Shown here: piece after piece, positions 30,729 to 42,470 of the stretch
How the letters are laid out: each line of letters opens with the position of its first letter
Position numbering within the stretch: the stretch's first letter is position 1
Assembly: GCA_951802425.1 (NCBI GenBank)
Contig: OX637795.1
Coordinates: 3,142,501 to 3,206,500 of the forward strand
Source of the DNA: Clavaria fumosa
Lineage: Eukaryota; Basidiomycota; Agaricomycetes; Agaricales; Clavariaceae
Direction of reading: 5' to 3'
DNA: 64,000 bases
Made by a program: the position numbers and the translations under genes
Notes under the pieces: generated by a model
What the model saw: the letters and a program-made list of their open reading frames with translations, nothing else
Told to the model about the DNA's origin: nothing
Databases searched by the model: none

Positions 30729-31634
30729 TGTAAGGATAATATGCGGTTTAAACATAGAAACATGACAGATACTGATCATCCGGATATTTCGGGATCCAAA
30801 GCAATCGCGTCCGATACAATCCGATAACAATCCGACACCGTCCAATAACGACCGATACTTATCCGACATTGGACTCTCCGGTCTCCGACTCCCCGTGAAG
30901 ATCACAGCCCGCAGGTCACACATACCGCCTACACCCCTCTATTTCATCACTCCAGCATGGTCAGCGCTCGACATACTCACTATTCCATTCCCATTCCTCT
31001 ATTTCATATACATGCTGTAAATTTCATATTGTGATCCCTTTCAACCATCCGATCATTGAAACATTTCAAACCCTTTGCAGTGCCTTGTCCATTGTTCCTA
31101 GTACCCCTTTGCTGTACCAGTCTCACTCTCCTTGATTTTATGAGCGGTCCGGATGTACACCGATCATCGGACACTTCATTCCTCCAAACTGCATAACTCT
31201 TTTATGATACATGACCTCTATATGACCTTGCACACGATACCGCATTACCTTCTGTATCTTCCGGAAACTTCCGTAGAACCGGATTTGCTGTACTTACGAA
31301 AATGTACTTAAGTATGTACCAGGTTCTATGGTAATCCAGCTTTTTGAACGCCCACATTGTGCTGTGATTTTTAGCAAGCTCACCCTTCGTCGTACCTATT
31401 GATCCACTGGCCTTCGTCATCACCAGCCCCTCGAACCTTCGATCCAAACATCAGACTCTATCGGATCCGATACCGGATACTCCAGACAACGTATATTTTC
31501 ACTCTCTGAACCTTTTGCACTCAACCTCTACATCCTCCAAGGTTTTGTCTAGTGTACCCGTTGTGTAATAAGACCCCCTGAAGAACCCGGCCACGAACAT
31601 CTATTTGCAGCCAACACCTGTACAGCCTACTACA
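30729..31634 (+). repeat. 3' LTR of element A
   Basis: 906 bp, collinear with 12430-13335. Differences are nearly all CpG transitions; one G/T transversion is near 31257. Confidence 0.92.
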
Positions 31635-31638
31635 CCGG

Positions 31639-31962
31639 TGAGTTGGGATGTGTCGAAGACATGATTGTGCTGGAGGGATAGTCAGTGTCAATGTCAGTAA
31701 AATAGTAAATGGAAACACATGAAACACCCACATTCCCTGCTCCAGACCAACAAATACAAGTGTCAGGTGCGAAGACCCGTGTGTCGGGTGTGAAGACCAG
31801 TGAGTCGGGATGTGTCGAGGACGTGATTGTGCTTGAGGGATAGTCAGTGTCAATGTCAGTAAAACAGTAAATGGAAATGCATGAAACACCCACATTCCCT
31901 GCCCCAGACCAACAAATACAAGTGTCAGGTGCGAAGACCCATGTGTCAAGACACACTTTGCC
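31639..31962. repeat. 162-bp tandem repeat, two units plus a partial third
   Basis: Units begin TGAGT(T/C)GGGATG at 31639 and 31801. They contain GGGATAGTCAGTGTCAATG and end GTGTGAAGACCAG. A partial third unit fades near 32000. Element A lies at the left edge. Beyond it, 32000-32170 is low in features. Confidence 0.8.
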
Positions 31963-32189
31963 AGAAGGATAGAGAGTGTCAATATGAGTAAAATGGGAAA
32001 TGGAAACGCACCAAAGTGCCTGCGGCCCCAGATCTTCAAGACTGCCGAAGGTCTGTGGCATGCACCGAGGCACCCAGCCCTGCCCCAGATCATCAAGACC
32101 ACCGAGGGTCTTGGGAGTGAGCGCACCGAGGCACTCACTCCCTACCCCCAGACCAAAAGACTGCAAAAGAGATGTTTATGTATCTAAGG

Positions 32190-32260
32190 TAGCCTTAGTA
32201 GACAAATGACCATATGCATCCAGTCATTTGTCTACTAAGGCCACCATCTACTAAGGCTAC
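32190..32260. repeat. small hairpin
   Basis: GCCTTAGTAGACAAATGAC (32192-32210) is inverted at 32223-32241. A further TCTACTAAGGCTAC copy ends near 32260, so alternative hairpins are possible. The stretch 32261-32373 shows nothing. Confidence 0.7.
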
Positions 32261-32373
32261 ATAAAAGATAAAATAAAATATGTACCTGTGAGTCAAGAGA
32301 GTCGACGAGTTCGAGGAAAGAAGATGGTAGTAGTGGTTAAGGAGAAAGAGATGAGTGTCGAAGCGGTTGGAGT

Positions 32374-33293
32374 TGGAAATATTTTAAACGAACGATCACA
32401 TGACCATTGGATCCCCGCGCGACACAGTCACATGGTCTGACTACGTTGCACATGATATGGGGGCAATCCCTGCCAACACGGGGTTGTTTGTAAATGTTGT
32501 GACCTCCCACCACTGACCCAAAAGTTGCGACGAAGTTGCAGGCTTACACAGGCATTTTGAAGCTTAGTTTTAGTGAGACAAAATGATCACAGATTTAATT
32601 TGGGTAGATTGTCCAAGATGAAATTTCTAATTTCTCCCTCAATATTTAAATATGAGCACTGGTGGTGTAATATAAAATTATTATGATCTGGAAGTTACCA
32701 TAAATGGATGCAGATATCTGTGTGCCATTTCCTGCATTCCTCAGCCACTTTTGAGCTTAGTTTTAGTGAGAGATATTGTTCCTATGTATGTTGTCCATAT
32801 TCCCCAGCAATCAGAATATTTTTACAATTTTTATCTCACCAAATATATGCAATTTGGTATTGTACTCATCATTTTCACCTTTCTGACCTCTCTATTGAGT
32901 TTGGAAATTCATTCTAATGAGATAAAACAATTCTAGAATTATTTTAAACAGATTGTCCAAGGCAGAAATTTTAATTTTGACCTTAATAATTTTATATTAC
33001 ACCACCAGTGCTCGTATTTAAATATTGAGAGAGAAATTAGAAATTTCGTCTCGGACAATCTACTCAAATTAAATCTGTGATCATTTTGTCTCACTAAAAC
33101 TAAGCTTCAAAATGCCTGTGTAAGCCTGCAACCTCGTCGCAACTTTTGGGTCAGTGGTGGGAGGTCACAACATTTACAAACAACCCCGTGTTGGCAGGGA
33201 TTGCCCCCATATCATGTGCAACGTGGTCAGACCATGTGACCGTGTCGCGCGGGGATCCAACAGTCACGTGATCGTTCGTTTAAAATATTTCCA
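32374..33293. mobile_element. inverted-repeat (foldback/MITE-like) element
   Basis: Arms of about 310 bp (32374-32685 and 32985-33293) are inverted copies. They begin TGGAAATATTTTAAACGAAC and contain ATTGCCCCCATATCATGTGC on the right. No protein is encoded and no clear target duplication is seen. The central 32686-32850 segment matches, inverted, 50422-50576 elsewhere in the window. Most arm mismatches look like CpG changes, such as CACGTG versus CACATG. Confidence 0.85.
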
Positions 33294-33335
33294 CTTCTCT
33301 GCCTCCTGCCTCCCTGCCTCAAAGCTAAGTCAGGC

Positions 33336-36110
33336 ATGCCTTGGGCTATCGATCTCTATATTCCTATCCTAGAAAATGCCTTCCCAATGTGGCTTGCCAC
33401 AAAGGGTAAGGAGCGGTCAGATCGCATCAGAACTACTGTGCAGCAGTTGCGGGAGGCTCATCAGCAACGGGTTTCCAAGGGAAAATGGCTGCCTGAGCTG
33501 CCTCTGGATCTCTCAAAGGTAAATTGACAAGTAATTACATTTTTTTGGACTAAAAACTCAGTAGGCTGTTCAAACATGGTTCAAAAATGCGAGAACCAAA
33601 CGAGTATCAGGGGGTCACCCAATGTCTCGCAGTTGAGATGATGCTGATGATGGAAATGGCCAAGGTGATGGCAACAATGGGAGTGATGATGATGTTGAGG
33701 GGGAAGATAAGAATAATGAGAGGTTGGAGTGGGGGCATAAATGGAACCTGAGACGAGTAGTTGGACGAGTTTATCAAGAGGAAGTGCAGCAGGAAGTAAC
33801 GAGGTTGGTCGAGGAGGGCCGGACACCATTTGCGGCATATCAGCCAGCACTCATGAAAGTGTTGAATGGCCTTTCTGAAGTGAACAGGAAACAATGTATG
33901 GACCAAGCACACACTTGGAATTCAGGTGCATGGCCTCACGATCTGCAGAGGGAGTGAGTATTTTATATCTGTGACATTCTCCCCTTCTCATTCCTGTTTA
34001 GGATGGCCAAGAAAGACTTATATAAAGTTGTCACACAATTCATGGACGATGTGTACCACAAGATGGGGGTACATGTCTTCATGCTCACATCATTTGAGGA
34101 TGAGGAGGGTCAGGCGATTTGCTCAAAGTAATTTTTGCTTTGTCTGCTGTCTCTCCATGCTAATCTATGTCTAAGGTTCGAAATGAGCAACAAAGGACAA
34201 AAATTCACCAAGGCATGTGCGGATTGGAAAACTGGGAAAATTTGGCCCAGCTGGTGCAGATACAATGTGTCTTTGGGAAATAGTAAGTAGTTTATTTCAC
34301 TAAGTTGTCTGGTATTAATTATCATCCAGATAATTATCAAGAAGATGACAGATCTTGGGGGAAGCTGAACTACGACGATGCTGGCTACCCCCTCCTTGGG
34401 AAACTCCCACTTGACATCTCACTTCCTTCTTTGAAGGACATGATTAGTGAATTTGTGAAGGCTGTCTACTGTAAGATTTTTTTCTCACTTCTGAATCATG
34501 ACTTATATCATTTTCAGTGGTTCAAAAGCAAACTGCACTTGTTCCATGGAAAAGAATTGCTGCCAGTCCTGAAGAATTTGTAAAGGATGGCATTCTGCCA
34601 GACAGCCGCCTTCAAGATCCTTCATACATGCCCAAGACTGAGGCAATTGCCTTGTATTCTTACTGGTACACGAAACAGCAGCAAGGCCTGAGGCCTTTGA
34701 CATTCATCAGGTTGGATATGGATTCAGATGTGGGAAATGAAGTGTTAGATGATGGTCCAGATGCCACTGACAAGGACGCAGAGCCGGAGGCAAAGGGGAC
34801 AGACGCGCTGTCTGAGAGAGCGCTGACAGTTGACAAGGGCAAGAAAGTAGTTGGATTCGAGCCTGCCCCAGGCTCTCCAGCAACAGCCGTCAACCGTCTT
34901 GCATACCTGAAGAAACTAACAAATCAACAAGACTACATCCATGCACTCAAGCTTCTCCAATATGCGGTATGTTTATTTGTCTTTTGAGGGTCAGTATCTG
35001 AGTCTGTGGCAGTGTCCAGGAACCACCAGCCGTCTCATCCCAGCAACCTTCGCCTGCTGGACATTTGACAACGAATGGCTACTGAAGGAATTTTTCTCTT
35101 CAGACCTTGAACATCCAGACAGTGCTGTTGCCTTTTCTGATTGGATCAGAGCATCATCTTGGAGAGGCTCTTTGCCAAACTCAGTGGCACCACCTGGGTT
35201 CATCGAAAGGATATTGCTCAGCCTAGGACTTGGACTCAAACAACTCAGCGAAATCCTTTTCACTGAGCCTGACTCTATTGCGCCAAATACACCAGGATAT
35301 TGTCTCAATGCTGAGCTTCCACTGTGGGATGCAATGACCCAAGCTGCTGCTTACTTGTCTGCTAGTGTTAAAACATAAGAATTTATTTGTTCTGTCTCTT
35401 TTAAGTCTAAATGAAAATATAGACTGGAAGCCAATGCATTGCAAACCTCTCAGGGTGTTATGCGGACTCTGAAGCCTCGACCATTTAAGCTCAGCAGCCT
35501 TCCATCTTTGATCCAACAGGCATCACAGGATATGGGTCTGGGTCACCATGACGTACAAAGCCTTGGCAATGATTGGTATGCGTTATGTGAGGCATGGATT
35601 GCTGCTGAGACAGCTTTGGGGAGCCTTGGAGGGACTCCATTAAAATTGGAGAATCGACAGGTTGCAGTTCCTGAATCACTCAGGAACTGGAGTCAAGCAT
35701 GCCAAGCTCATAACTGGGATGACACACAAGACTTTTCGGGGATTGCAGACGACATGGCCAACTGGTGGCAACAAATAATGCCACATGGAGTTCTGTGTGA
35801 TGCAGATGCGCTCATCCTGACTGACTGGTGTGGGGCAGGGCTCGCAGGTATTGCGATGGTTATGGTAGGAATGAAGACGTGGGGATTGACGCTGAAAGAC
35901 GACGACAAGGTCGACTGGACCACAATGGTACGAGAAATTTCAGCTGTTTTCAAACTGATTCCATTGGCTCGAGGCCTGTGAGTCTATCTCAAATAATTGT
36001 GATTACAACTATTAACAAAGCACAGGAATAAATCACTAAGGAGAGGAAGAGACCAAGGGAAAGAGGCAGTGATAGGTGCAAAAAGAGTCAAAGTGGGAAC
36101 TGCGACTTGA
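33336..36110 (+). CDS. paralogous hypothetical gene (ii), multi-exon
   Basis: Exon starts and ends that keep the frame: 33336-33518, 33565-33953, 34002-34127, 34176-34282, 34330-34470, 34518-34966, 35013 to about 35360, about 35430-35977, 36026-36110. Introns are about 46-50 bp. Exon 2 starts with V-Q-T-W-F-K-N-A-R, reminiscent of a homeodomain recognition helix. Next come an acidic patch, helical segments, V-P-W-K-R-I and a Trp-rich C-terminal region. A TGA near 33631 in exon 2 is unexplained: either a nonsense mutation (possibly CGA to TGA) or a 31-bp intron too short to be usual. The junction near 35370-35420 is also unresolved. Same family as gene (i). Function unknown. Confidence 0.6.
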
Positions 36111-36179
36111 AATATGCTACTTATCAATGAAGTACATGGAAATATTGTGGACAGTAACCACGTACATAAAGTGAATTAC

Positions 36180-36990
36180 ATGACAGTTGCCAGAGATGCA
36201 AAATATCCTATGTAATGTGGTGGCCTTGATTCAAACCAGTCAAGGATATCCTATTTAATTTGGTGGCCTGGATTCAAACCAGTCAAGGATATCCTATTTA
36301 ATTTGTTGGCTTGGATTCAAACCAGTCAAGGATATCCTATTTAATTTGGTGGCTTCAATTCAAACCAGTCAAGGACATCCTATTTAATGTGGTGGCTTGG
36401 ATTCAAACCTGTCAAGGATATCCTATTTAATTTGGTGGCTTGGATTCACACCAGTCAAGGATATCCTATTTAATATATCTGCCTGGATTCAATCCAATCA
36501 AGGATATCCTATTTAATTCGGTAGCCTGGATGTGATTGATTGATGGATATCCTATTTCATTTGGTGGCTTGGATTCAATCCAGTCAAGGATATGATATCC
36601 TATTTAATTTGGTACCTTGGATTGAAACCAGTCAAGGATAACCTATTTAAATTGGTGGCTTGGATTTAAACCAGTCAAGGATATCCTATGTAATTTGCTG
36701 GCTTGGATTCAAACCTGTCAAGGATATCCTATTTAATATGGTATCCCTGATTCAATCCAATCAAGGATATTCCATTTAATTTGGTGGCCTGGATTTTCTT
36801 CAGTCATGGATATCCTATTTATTATGGTTGCTTGGATTCAATCCAGTTAAGGATATCCTATTTAATTTGGTGGCCTGGATTCAATCCAGTCACGGATACC
36901 CTATCCAATTTTGCTGGACCTGAGGTTATCTGGTCAAGAATATCCTATTTAATTCACTGAACCCATGGTTATCCTGGCAAGGATATCCTC
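36180..36990. repeat. 43-bp minisatellite, about 18 units
   Basis: Unit of the type CAAGGATATCCTATTTAATT plus a GGTGGCCTGGATTCAAACCAGT part, period 43 bp (starts at 36241, 36284, 36327 and on). Each unit carries the AGGATATCCT palindrome. Units diverge more toward the right end. The stretch 36991-37267 holds only degraded repeat-like sequence. Confidence 0.9.
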
Positions 36991-37267
36991 CGCCAGCCAC
37001 ATATATTACTAGAAAATCAGATATCTCCGGCAGAATCCAGTACCCCATTATATACAGGGGATTTGCAGTGTCTGGTATCCCGTTGTATACTAGAATATCT
37101 GACTGAACTATGTGGCTACAGAGTCCTACATAGAAACATGTAGCTAGTGGCAGGTCCTACATCTAAACTATGCTCAACTACACTCAACTGCACAACCGCA
37201 CAATTGCAGCAATCAATATTTGTATTTGTTTTATGATCAACAAAGTCATGTGATACTCTAATTGTAA

Positions 37268-38096
37268 GGAATGCTGCTGCTGCCACCACCATTGCCACCG
37301 CTGCCGCCACCATTGCCGCTGTCGCCTTTGCTATTGCTCATGCCACCGTCACCACCCCTGTTGCTCGCTGCCACCATTGTTGCTCATCACCGCCGCCATT
37401 GCTCATTGCCACCGCTCGTTGCCACCGCCACAGCCATCGCCACCACCGCTCGTTGCCACTGCCGCAGCCGTCGCTGCTGTTGCCTCTGCTATTGCTCATG
37501 CCGCTGTCACTGCCCCTGTTGCTCGTCGCCGCCACCATTGCTCGTCACCGCCGCCACCGCTCGTTGCCACCGCCACTGCCACCGCAGTCGCCTTTGCTAT
37601 TGCTCGTGCCACCATCACCGCCCCTGTTGCTCACCGCCGCCATTGTTGCTCGTCGCCACCGCTGTTGCTGCCGTCGCTGCTGCCATTGTTGTGCCGCCAT
37701 TGTTGTGCCACTGCTGCTCGTTGCTTCCGCCATTGTTGCACCGCCACTGCTTGTCACTGCCACCGTCGCCACCGCTGGTGCTGCTGCCACCTCCACTGCT
37801 CGTTGCCGCCGCCGCTGTCGCCTTTGCTATTGCTCGTGCCTCTGTCACCACCCCTGTTGCTTGCCGCCACCATTGTTGCTTGTTGCTGCCGCCACTGCCG
37901 CTGTTGCCGCCATCACTGCCACTATCGTTGTGCTGCCGCCGCTTGTTGCTGCCGCCGTCACTGCTGCCACCATCACTGCCGCTGGTGCTGCTGCCGCCAT
38001 CGCTGCCACCGCCACTGTTGCGGCTGGTGCTGCTGCTGCTGCCGTCGCCACCGCCACCATTGCTGCTGCTGGTGCTGCTGCCATCATTGCTTGGAG
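37268..38096. repeat. trinucleotide-rich (GCC/GCT/ACC) low-complexity tract
   Basis: About 830 bp made almost wholly of GCT, GCC, ACC and ATT triplets in one register, with longer internal duplications (for example GCCTTTGCTATTGCTC recurring). Long open frames exist in several registers and on both strands, a by-product of the repeat. I do not call a gene. Confidence 0.85.
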
Positions 38097-38116
38097 GCAC
38101 CTGATGCTGCCAGATT

Positions 38117-41100
38117 CTTGCAAGAGTATCTTCTAATTACAATAAATAGCCATTGCAAGATTGAGTGTAGTTACAATACATTTTTCTTGCAAGATTATAT
38201 TGTCATTACAATGCAGATTACAATACAGACTACGATACAATGCAAGACTGTGACAGTGATTCTGTTCCCAGGCCTGCCCTGCCTTTCCCAGGCCTGCCCT
38301 GACAATAGCCATGCAATATATTACAATACATGTCCTTTCCCAGGCCTGCCCTTCCTTTCCCAGGCCTGCCCTGCCTATTGCAGGGTCCCCTGACAAACAA
38401 TGGCAAACAAAATATGCTAAAAATAAAAACAAAAACTCGAAATTGAGCAGCCCTGTACCTGGTCCCTCAGGTACAGCTTACCAATCAGGCATAGCTGCTT
38501 TTGGTAAGCTGCTATGACCATGGGAAAATTTTTGCACAGCTTGCAAAATATGACTTTTTATACACCAAAAAATCGGCAAAAATCAGGAGATTCCGAATCT
38601 GGACACCCTACATTTGTATCTGCCTTGCTTCAGTGTCAATTTGCAAAATACACAGAAAATATTCATTTTCCACAATTCTGCAGTACTCTGCAGTACTCTG
38701 GCTTGAAAATGGTTAGTGGAGGATACTGTCAGGACCCATTCATTTTTCCTTGCCCAAGCCGACTTCACCCATATCCACGAGCTTCCCGACGACCCTCTAC
38801 AACCTCCCGAGTCCCTCTACACACTTCCGGGACCTGCTGTCTCCTTCCGGAAGCCTCTCCAACCTCCCCTGCGCTCACACGACACTCGCGACGCTTACTA
38901 CTACTTCACCCTACGTGCATACTTTACCCGGACCCACCAATCCTACGCACACACCGATATGCATCTACTTCCACCAGCACGTGACTTGCCACGCAGCACC
39001 CCCAGCGCTACCACTACCAGCGCCAATACATTACCAGCGTTACGACCATTACTTGCGTTACCAGCGTTACCCATGTGACTACCCACCCATAGGTCACCTG
39101 CATCACTAGCGTCACCCACATGATCGCTCTTATGATCTCGCGACCTTAACACTCAAACGTGCCACCAATGGTCAGCTGTATGTACACTTCAAATATGTGT
39201 CCCTTCTTCTCCTCAGTCATCTATAATTACGTTACTTATGATCCGAGAATCCCTCCATAGTTATAGTGACATATATACTTATTTAACTAGGTCACGACCT
39301 GTGACAGGTCATCTTTGCGACCTTACCTATGCATACCTAACCCCTCGCGACCTTAGTAGAACATGCGCCTAGTCACTTTACGACTAAACATACCCCGTAC
39401 TACTATAGTCTTGTCACCTGGCAACCTCTGTACTTTCCCTGTTTCGTTATACTCTCTGTACATACATATATAAGGTCTCGCATGTACTTATGGTACTCTA
39501 GACTTGATATTGATGCACATTGGTTTAAGCTTGAGGCTAGTATGCCCTTTGAGCTTGGAACCACTGCGATTGATAGGTCTTGTCTCTCTTGGTGACCACA
39601 AGATCGCCAAGACACACTCTACTCTATTCTAACTCGCCCTCTGCGCTTGTACAACTTGCGCGATCTAAGTATCCTCTCTTATTCATCTTGGTACTGATCT
39701 TCAAACCCTATAGGTTCTCCTGTCAGTTGGCAAAGTCATCGCCTCCACCGACACACTTCTCAACACTGTCGCAACTACCCACAACTCTTCTATCATCGTC
39801 TATTTCTTTCACTTCATCCTTTTCCTTTCTCACACTTCATCGGTCGATCTCGTGACCTTCTCAGCATTACCAGTTTCCCCCACCTTGTCTATTCTCTTCT
39901 TCACGCTTCATCAGTCAACTTCGCGACCCTCTCAGCATTACCCATCTCCCTCTCCTCATCAATTTCCTACTCTACACTTCATCTACCGACTTCGCGACCT
40001 TCCCAGCAACGTCTTCTCTTTCTATACTTATCTCCCTTCGCTCTTACATCTTCTCAGACATCTTCACGACCTTCCGGGACCGAGCATTCTCAACTGTGCT
40101 CAACAGTTGATTGGTCTTAGCGAGTTTTTAGCATAGGTCACCAACAAGTCGATCTCCAGCACTATTATCGAGACGGGACAGGCCCTAACAGATACACACA
40201 TTACCTGTGGACATATGGGGAGGGTGTAGATTAGTTTAACAACCCACCCACCATCTCTGTCACCTCCCTGGAATCCATTACTAGGAAGTAGGGTTATTGG
40301 CCTGGGAGCATGACAAAGGGGACTGTCTGGGGAGAGATTTTGAGATTTTTGGGAAAATAGACATGGGGAATCTGTAGTTCTGCACCAAATATTATGGGCT
40401 TTTGTTTGATTGTATTAGATGTCATAAGGTGTAGTCTGATGGCTGGAATTTGCAATATAACAACTAGCCATGCTCCCAGGCCAATAACCCTAATTCCTAG
40501 TAATGGATTCCAGGGAGGTGACAGAGATGGTGAGTGGGTTGTTAAACTAATCTACACCCTCCCCATATGTCCACAGGTAATGTGTGTATCCTCCACTAAC
40601 CATTTTCAAGCCAGAGTACTGCAGAGTACTGCAGAATTGTGGAAAATGAATATTTTCTGTGTATTTTGCAAATTGACACTGAAGCAAGGCAGATACAAAT
40701 GTGGGGTGTCCAGATTCGGAATCTCCTGATTTTTGCCGATTTTTTGGTGTATAAAAACATATTTTGCAAGCTGTACAAAAATTTTCCCATGGTCATAGCA
40801 GCTTACCAAAAGCAGCTATGCCTGATTGGTAAGCTGTACCTGAGGGACCAGGCACAGGGCTGCTCAATTTCGAGTTTTTGTTTTTATTTTTAGCATATTT
40901 TGTTTGCCATTGTTTGTCAGGGGACCCTGCAATAGGCAGGGCAGGCCTGGGAAAGGAAGGGCAGGCCTGAAAGGGAGGGCAGGCCTGAAAGGGACATGTA
41001 TTGTAATATATTGCATGGCTATTGTCCACTTTGGGACAAGCACATCACAGTTGTCACAGAGGCTGTATTGTCATGTCTTGCAATACACTTACAATCATCT

Positions 41101-41143
41101 CTTGCAATGGCTATTTATTGTAATTACAATACTCTATTGCAAG
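38117..41143. mobile_element. long-hairpin TIR element split by a solo LTR
   Basis: The left arm, 38117-38726 plus 40196 to about 40314, is the inverse of the right arm, about 40466-41143. The arms begin CTTGCAA. Removing the solo LTR and one GATAC leaves an element of about 1.56 kb with arms near 700 bp and a loop of about 150 bp. It has no coding capacity. Repeated CCTTTCCCAGGCCTGCCCT blocks lie in both arms. The flanks do not show a clean target duplication. Confidence 0.85.
38727..40190 (+). mobile_element. solo LTR, 1464 bp
   Basis: Starts TGTCAGGACC and ends GGCCCTAACA, flanked by direct GATAC copies at 38722-38726 and 40191-40195. A TATATAAG box is near 39467. There is no pol sequence inside, and ORFs in it are short and without motifs. 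The simplest reading is an LTR left after recombination between the two LTRs of a Ty3 element. Orientation is taken from the TATA box. Confidence 0.75.
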
Positions 41144-41330
41144 GAATTCATGTCATTGACTGCTCCTTGACCAATAAGAAAAAAAGAAAAAAGCAATGAA
41201 GGGGGAGAGGACACACCTGGGGGCCCCTTAGCTGCCAGAAGAGAGGCACAGCCGCCACTGCCATCGTTGTTGTCGCCATCATTGCTTGGAGGAAGGGAGA
41301 GAGGAGAGGGAGAGAGGGGGGGAGATGAGG

Positions 41331-41375
41331 GGGAGGGAGAGGGAGAGGGAGAGGGAGAGGGAGAGGGAGAGGGAG
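41331..41375. repeat. (GGGAGA)n microsatellite
   Basis: Near-perfect hexanucleotide purine repeat within a longer GA-rich stretch (about 41285-41380). The rest of 41144-41640 shows nothing supportable. Confidence 0.85.
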
Positions 41376-41639
41376 TAAAAACAAGTGTGGGACAATTTGA
41401 GAGAAAATTCAACATAAGATCATGTGATGAACTGACATTGAATTTTTTCCAAGTCCTACGCATGTGCATGGGTGGAAATGAGATCCTACTCCTAGCTACA
41501 TAGATCCAAATAATATCTAAGTGTTGCTACAAAGATATCTCTGCTTTCTATGCACTGATTTCCAGGTGTATGTGTAATCTACCATGAGCTACACTGCACT
41601 GCATAGATACTAAGCTGCTATGGCAAGCTATGGCAAGCT

Positions 41640-41881
41640 ATACCCTAGCTATAGATTTCCTTCATTCTACAGCAACAAAAGTGGGTTTGCTGATGAAGCA
41701 CATCCTTCAGCGACTCAAAAGCAGATTCAGGTGCCCAAAGTCAAAAGCACAGGCTGAATCAAGCAATTCTGATGCAGACTTGGACAGGGCTTTCTTCGAG
41801 ACAGACAGCTTCCATGAATAGTATAAGGAAGATCAGAAACACGCAAAAGAAGTAGCTCGATGTCGGCAGGCAATGCTATCT
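41640..41881 (+). pseudogene. coding-like fragment left of the satellite-armed TIR element
   Basis: A frame rich in charged residues is interrupted by TAG near 41819 and ends at the CTATCT target copy. After the element the same strand leads into the gene starting at 46379, so this may be upstream sequence of that gene or an unrelated fragment. Not recognised. Confidence 0.3.
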
Positions 41882-42109
41882 TATGAAGGACCAAACTGGA
41901 CAAAATTCATATCTTTGGTAAATTATGCTTCCAGACATGCATGCACACATGTGTGCATGTATGGACATGCATGGACATGTATGTACACACATGTCCATCT
42001 GTGTACATGTGTGCCCATTCATTTACATGCATGGGCATGAGCATCCATGAATGTGCATATGTGTCCATGCATGGGCACATGTGTCAATATTGGCCCTGTG
42101 TGTGCAAAT

Positions 42110-42470
42110 GTATGCTAATATATGTGCAAGCTTATGCTGATTTGTGCAGAATTATGCTATTATATGTGCAAGCCTATGCAAATTTGTGCAGAATTATGCT
42201 AATGTATGTGCAAGCTTATGCTGATTTGTGCAGAATTATGCTGATGTATGTGCAAGCCTATGCAAATTTGTGCAGAATTATGCTATTATATGTGCAAGCC
42301 TATGCAAATTTGTGCAGAATTATGCTATTATATGTGCAAGCCTATGCAAATTTGTGCAGAATTATGCTAATGTATGTGCAAGCTTATGTCAATTTGTGCA
42401 GAATTATGCTATTAGATGTGCAGGCTTATGCCAATTTGTGCAAGCTTATGCTAATATATGTGCAGACCTA
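42110..42470 (+). repeat. 42-bp satellite array, left arm
   Basis: Units of the type TGTGCAGAATTATGCTATTA plus TATGTGCAAGCCTATGCAAATT, about eight copies. Because 42 is divisible by three it leaves a long open frame with a 14-residue repeat. The inverse array lies at about 45785-46110. Confidence 0.85.

Larger units (their letters stand above)
12430..31634 (+). mobile_element. Ty3-type LTR retrotransposon, element A (old), split by element B
   Basis: 906-bp LTRs at 12430-13335 and 30729-31634 bound an element of about 9.4 kb, interrupted by element B at 20070-29879. The flanks ACCAG and ACCGG are a degraded target duplication. Gag-pro and pol keep one frame each throughout but carry six nonsense codons. 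An antisense spliced gene lies downstream of pol. The two LTRs differ at roughly twenty positions, nearly all CpG transitions, so this is an old copy. It belongs to the same family as B: LTRs, coding regions and the antisense gene align throughout. Confidence 0.93.

Noticed and set aside
36180..36990. Regular repeats resembling a CRISPR array
   Set aside because: Units are directly adjacent, degenerate and lack unique spacers, and the genome is fungal.
37271..38136. Several long open frames on both strands in the triplet-rich tract
   Set aside because: They are by-products of a three-base repeat with few stop codons; composition is low-complexity and no domain is visible.
38716..39109. Pro/Thr/Ser-rich open frames inside the solo LTR
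   Set aside because: No domain, overlapping frames equally open, and the segment has LTR ends and target duplications.
41267..41503. Gly/Glu/Arg-rich frame over the GGGAGA repeat
   Set aside because: Purely microsatellite-derived.
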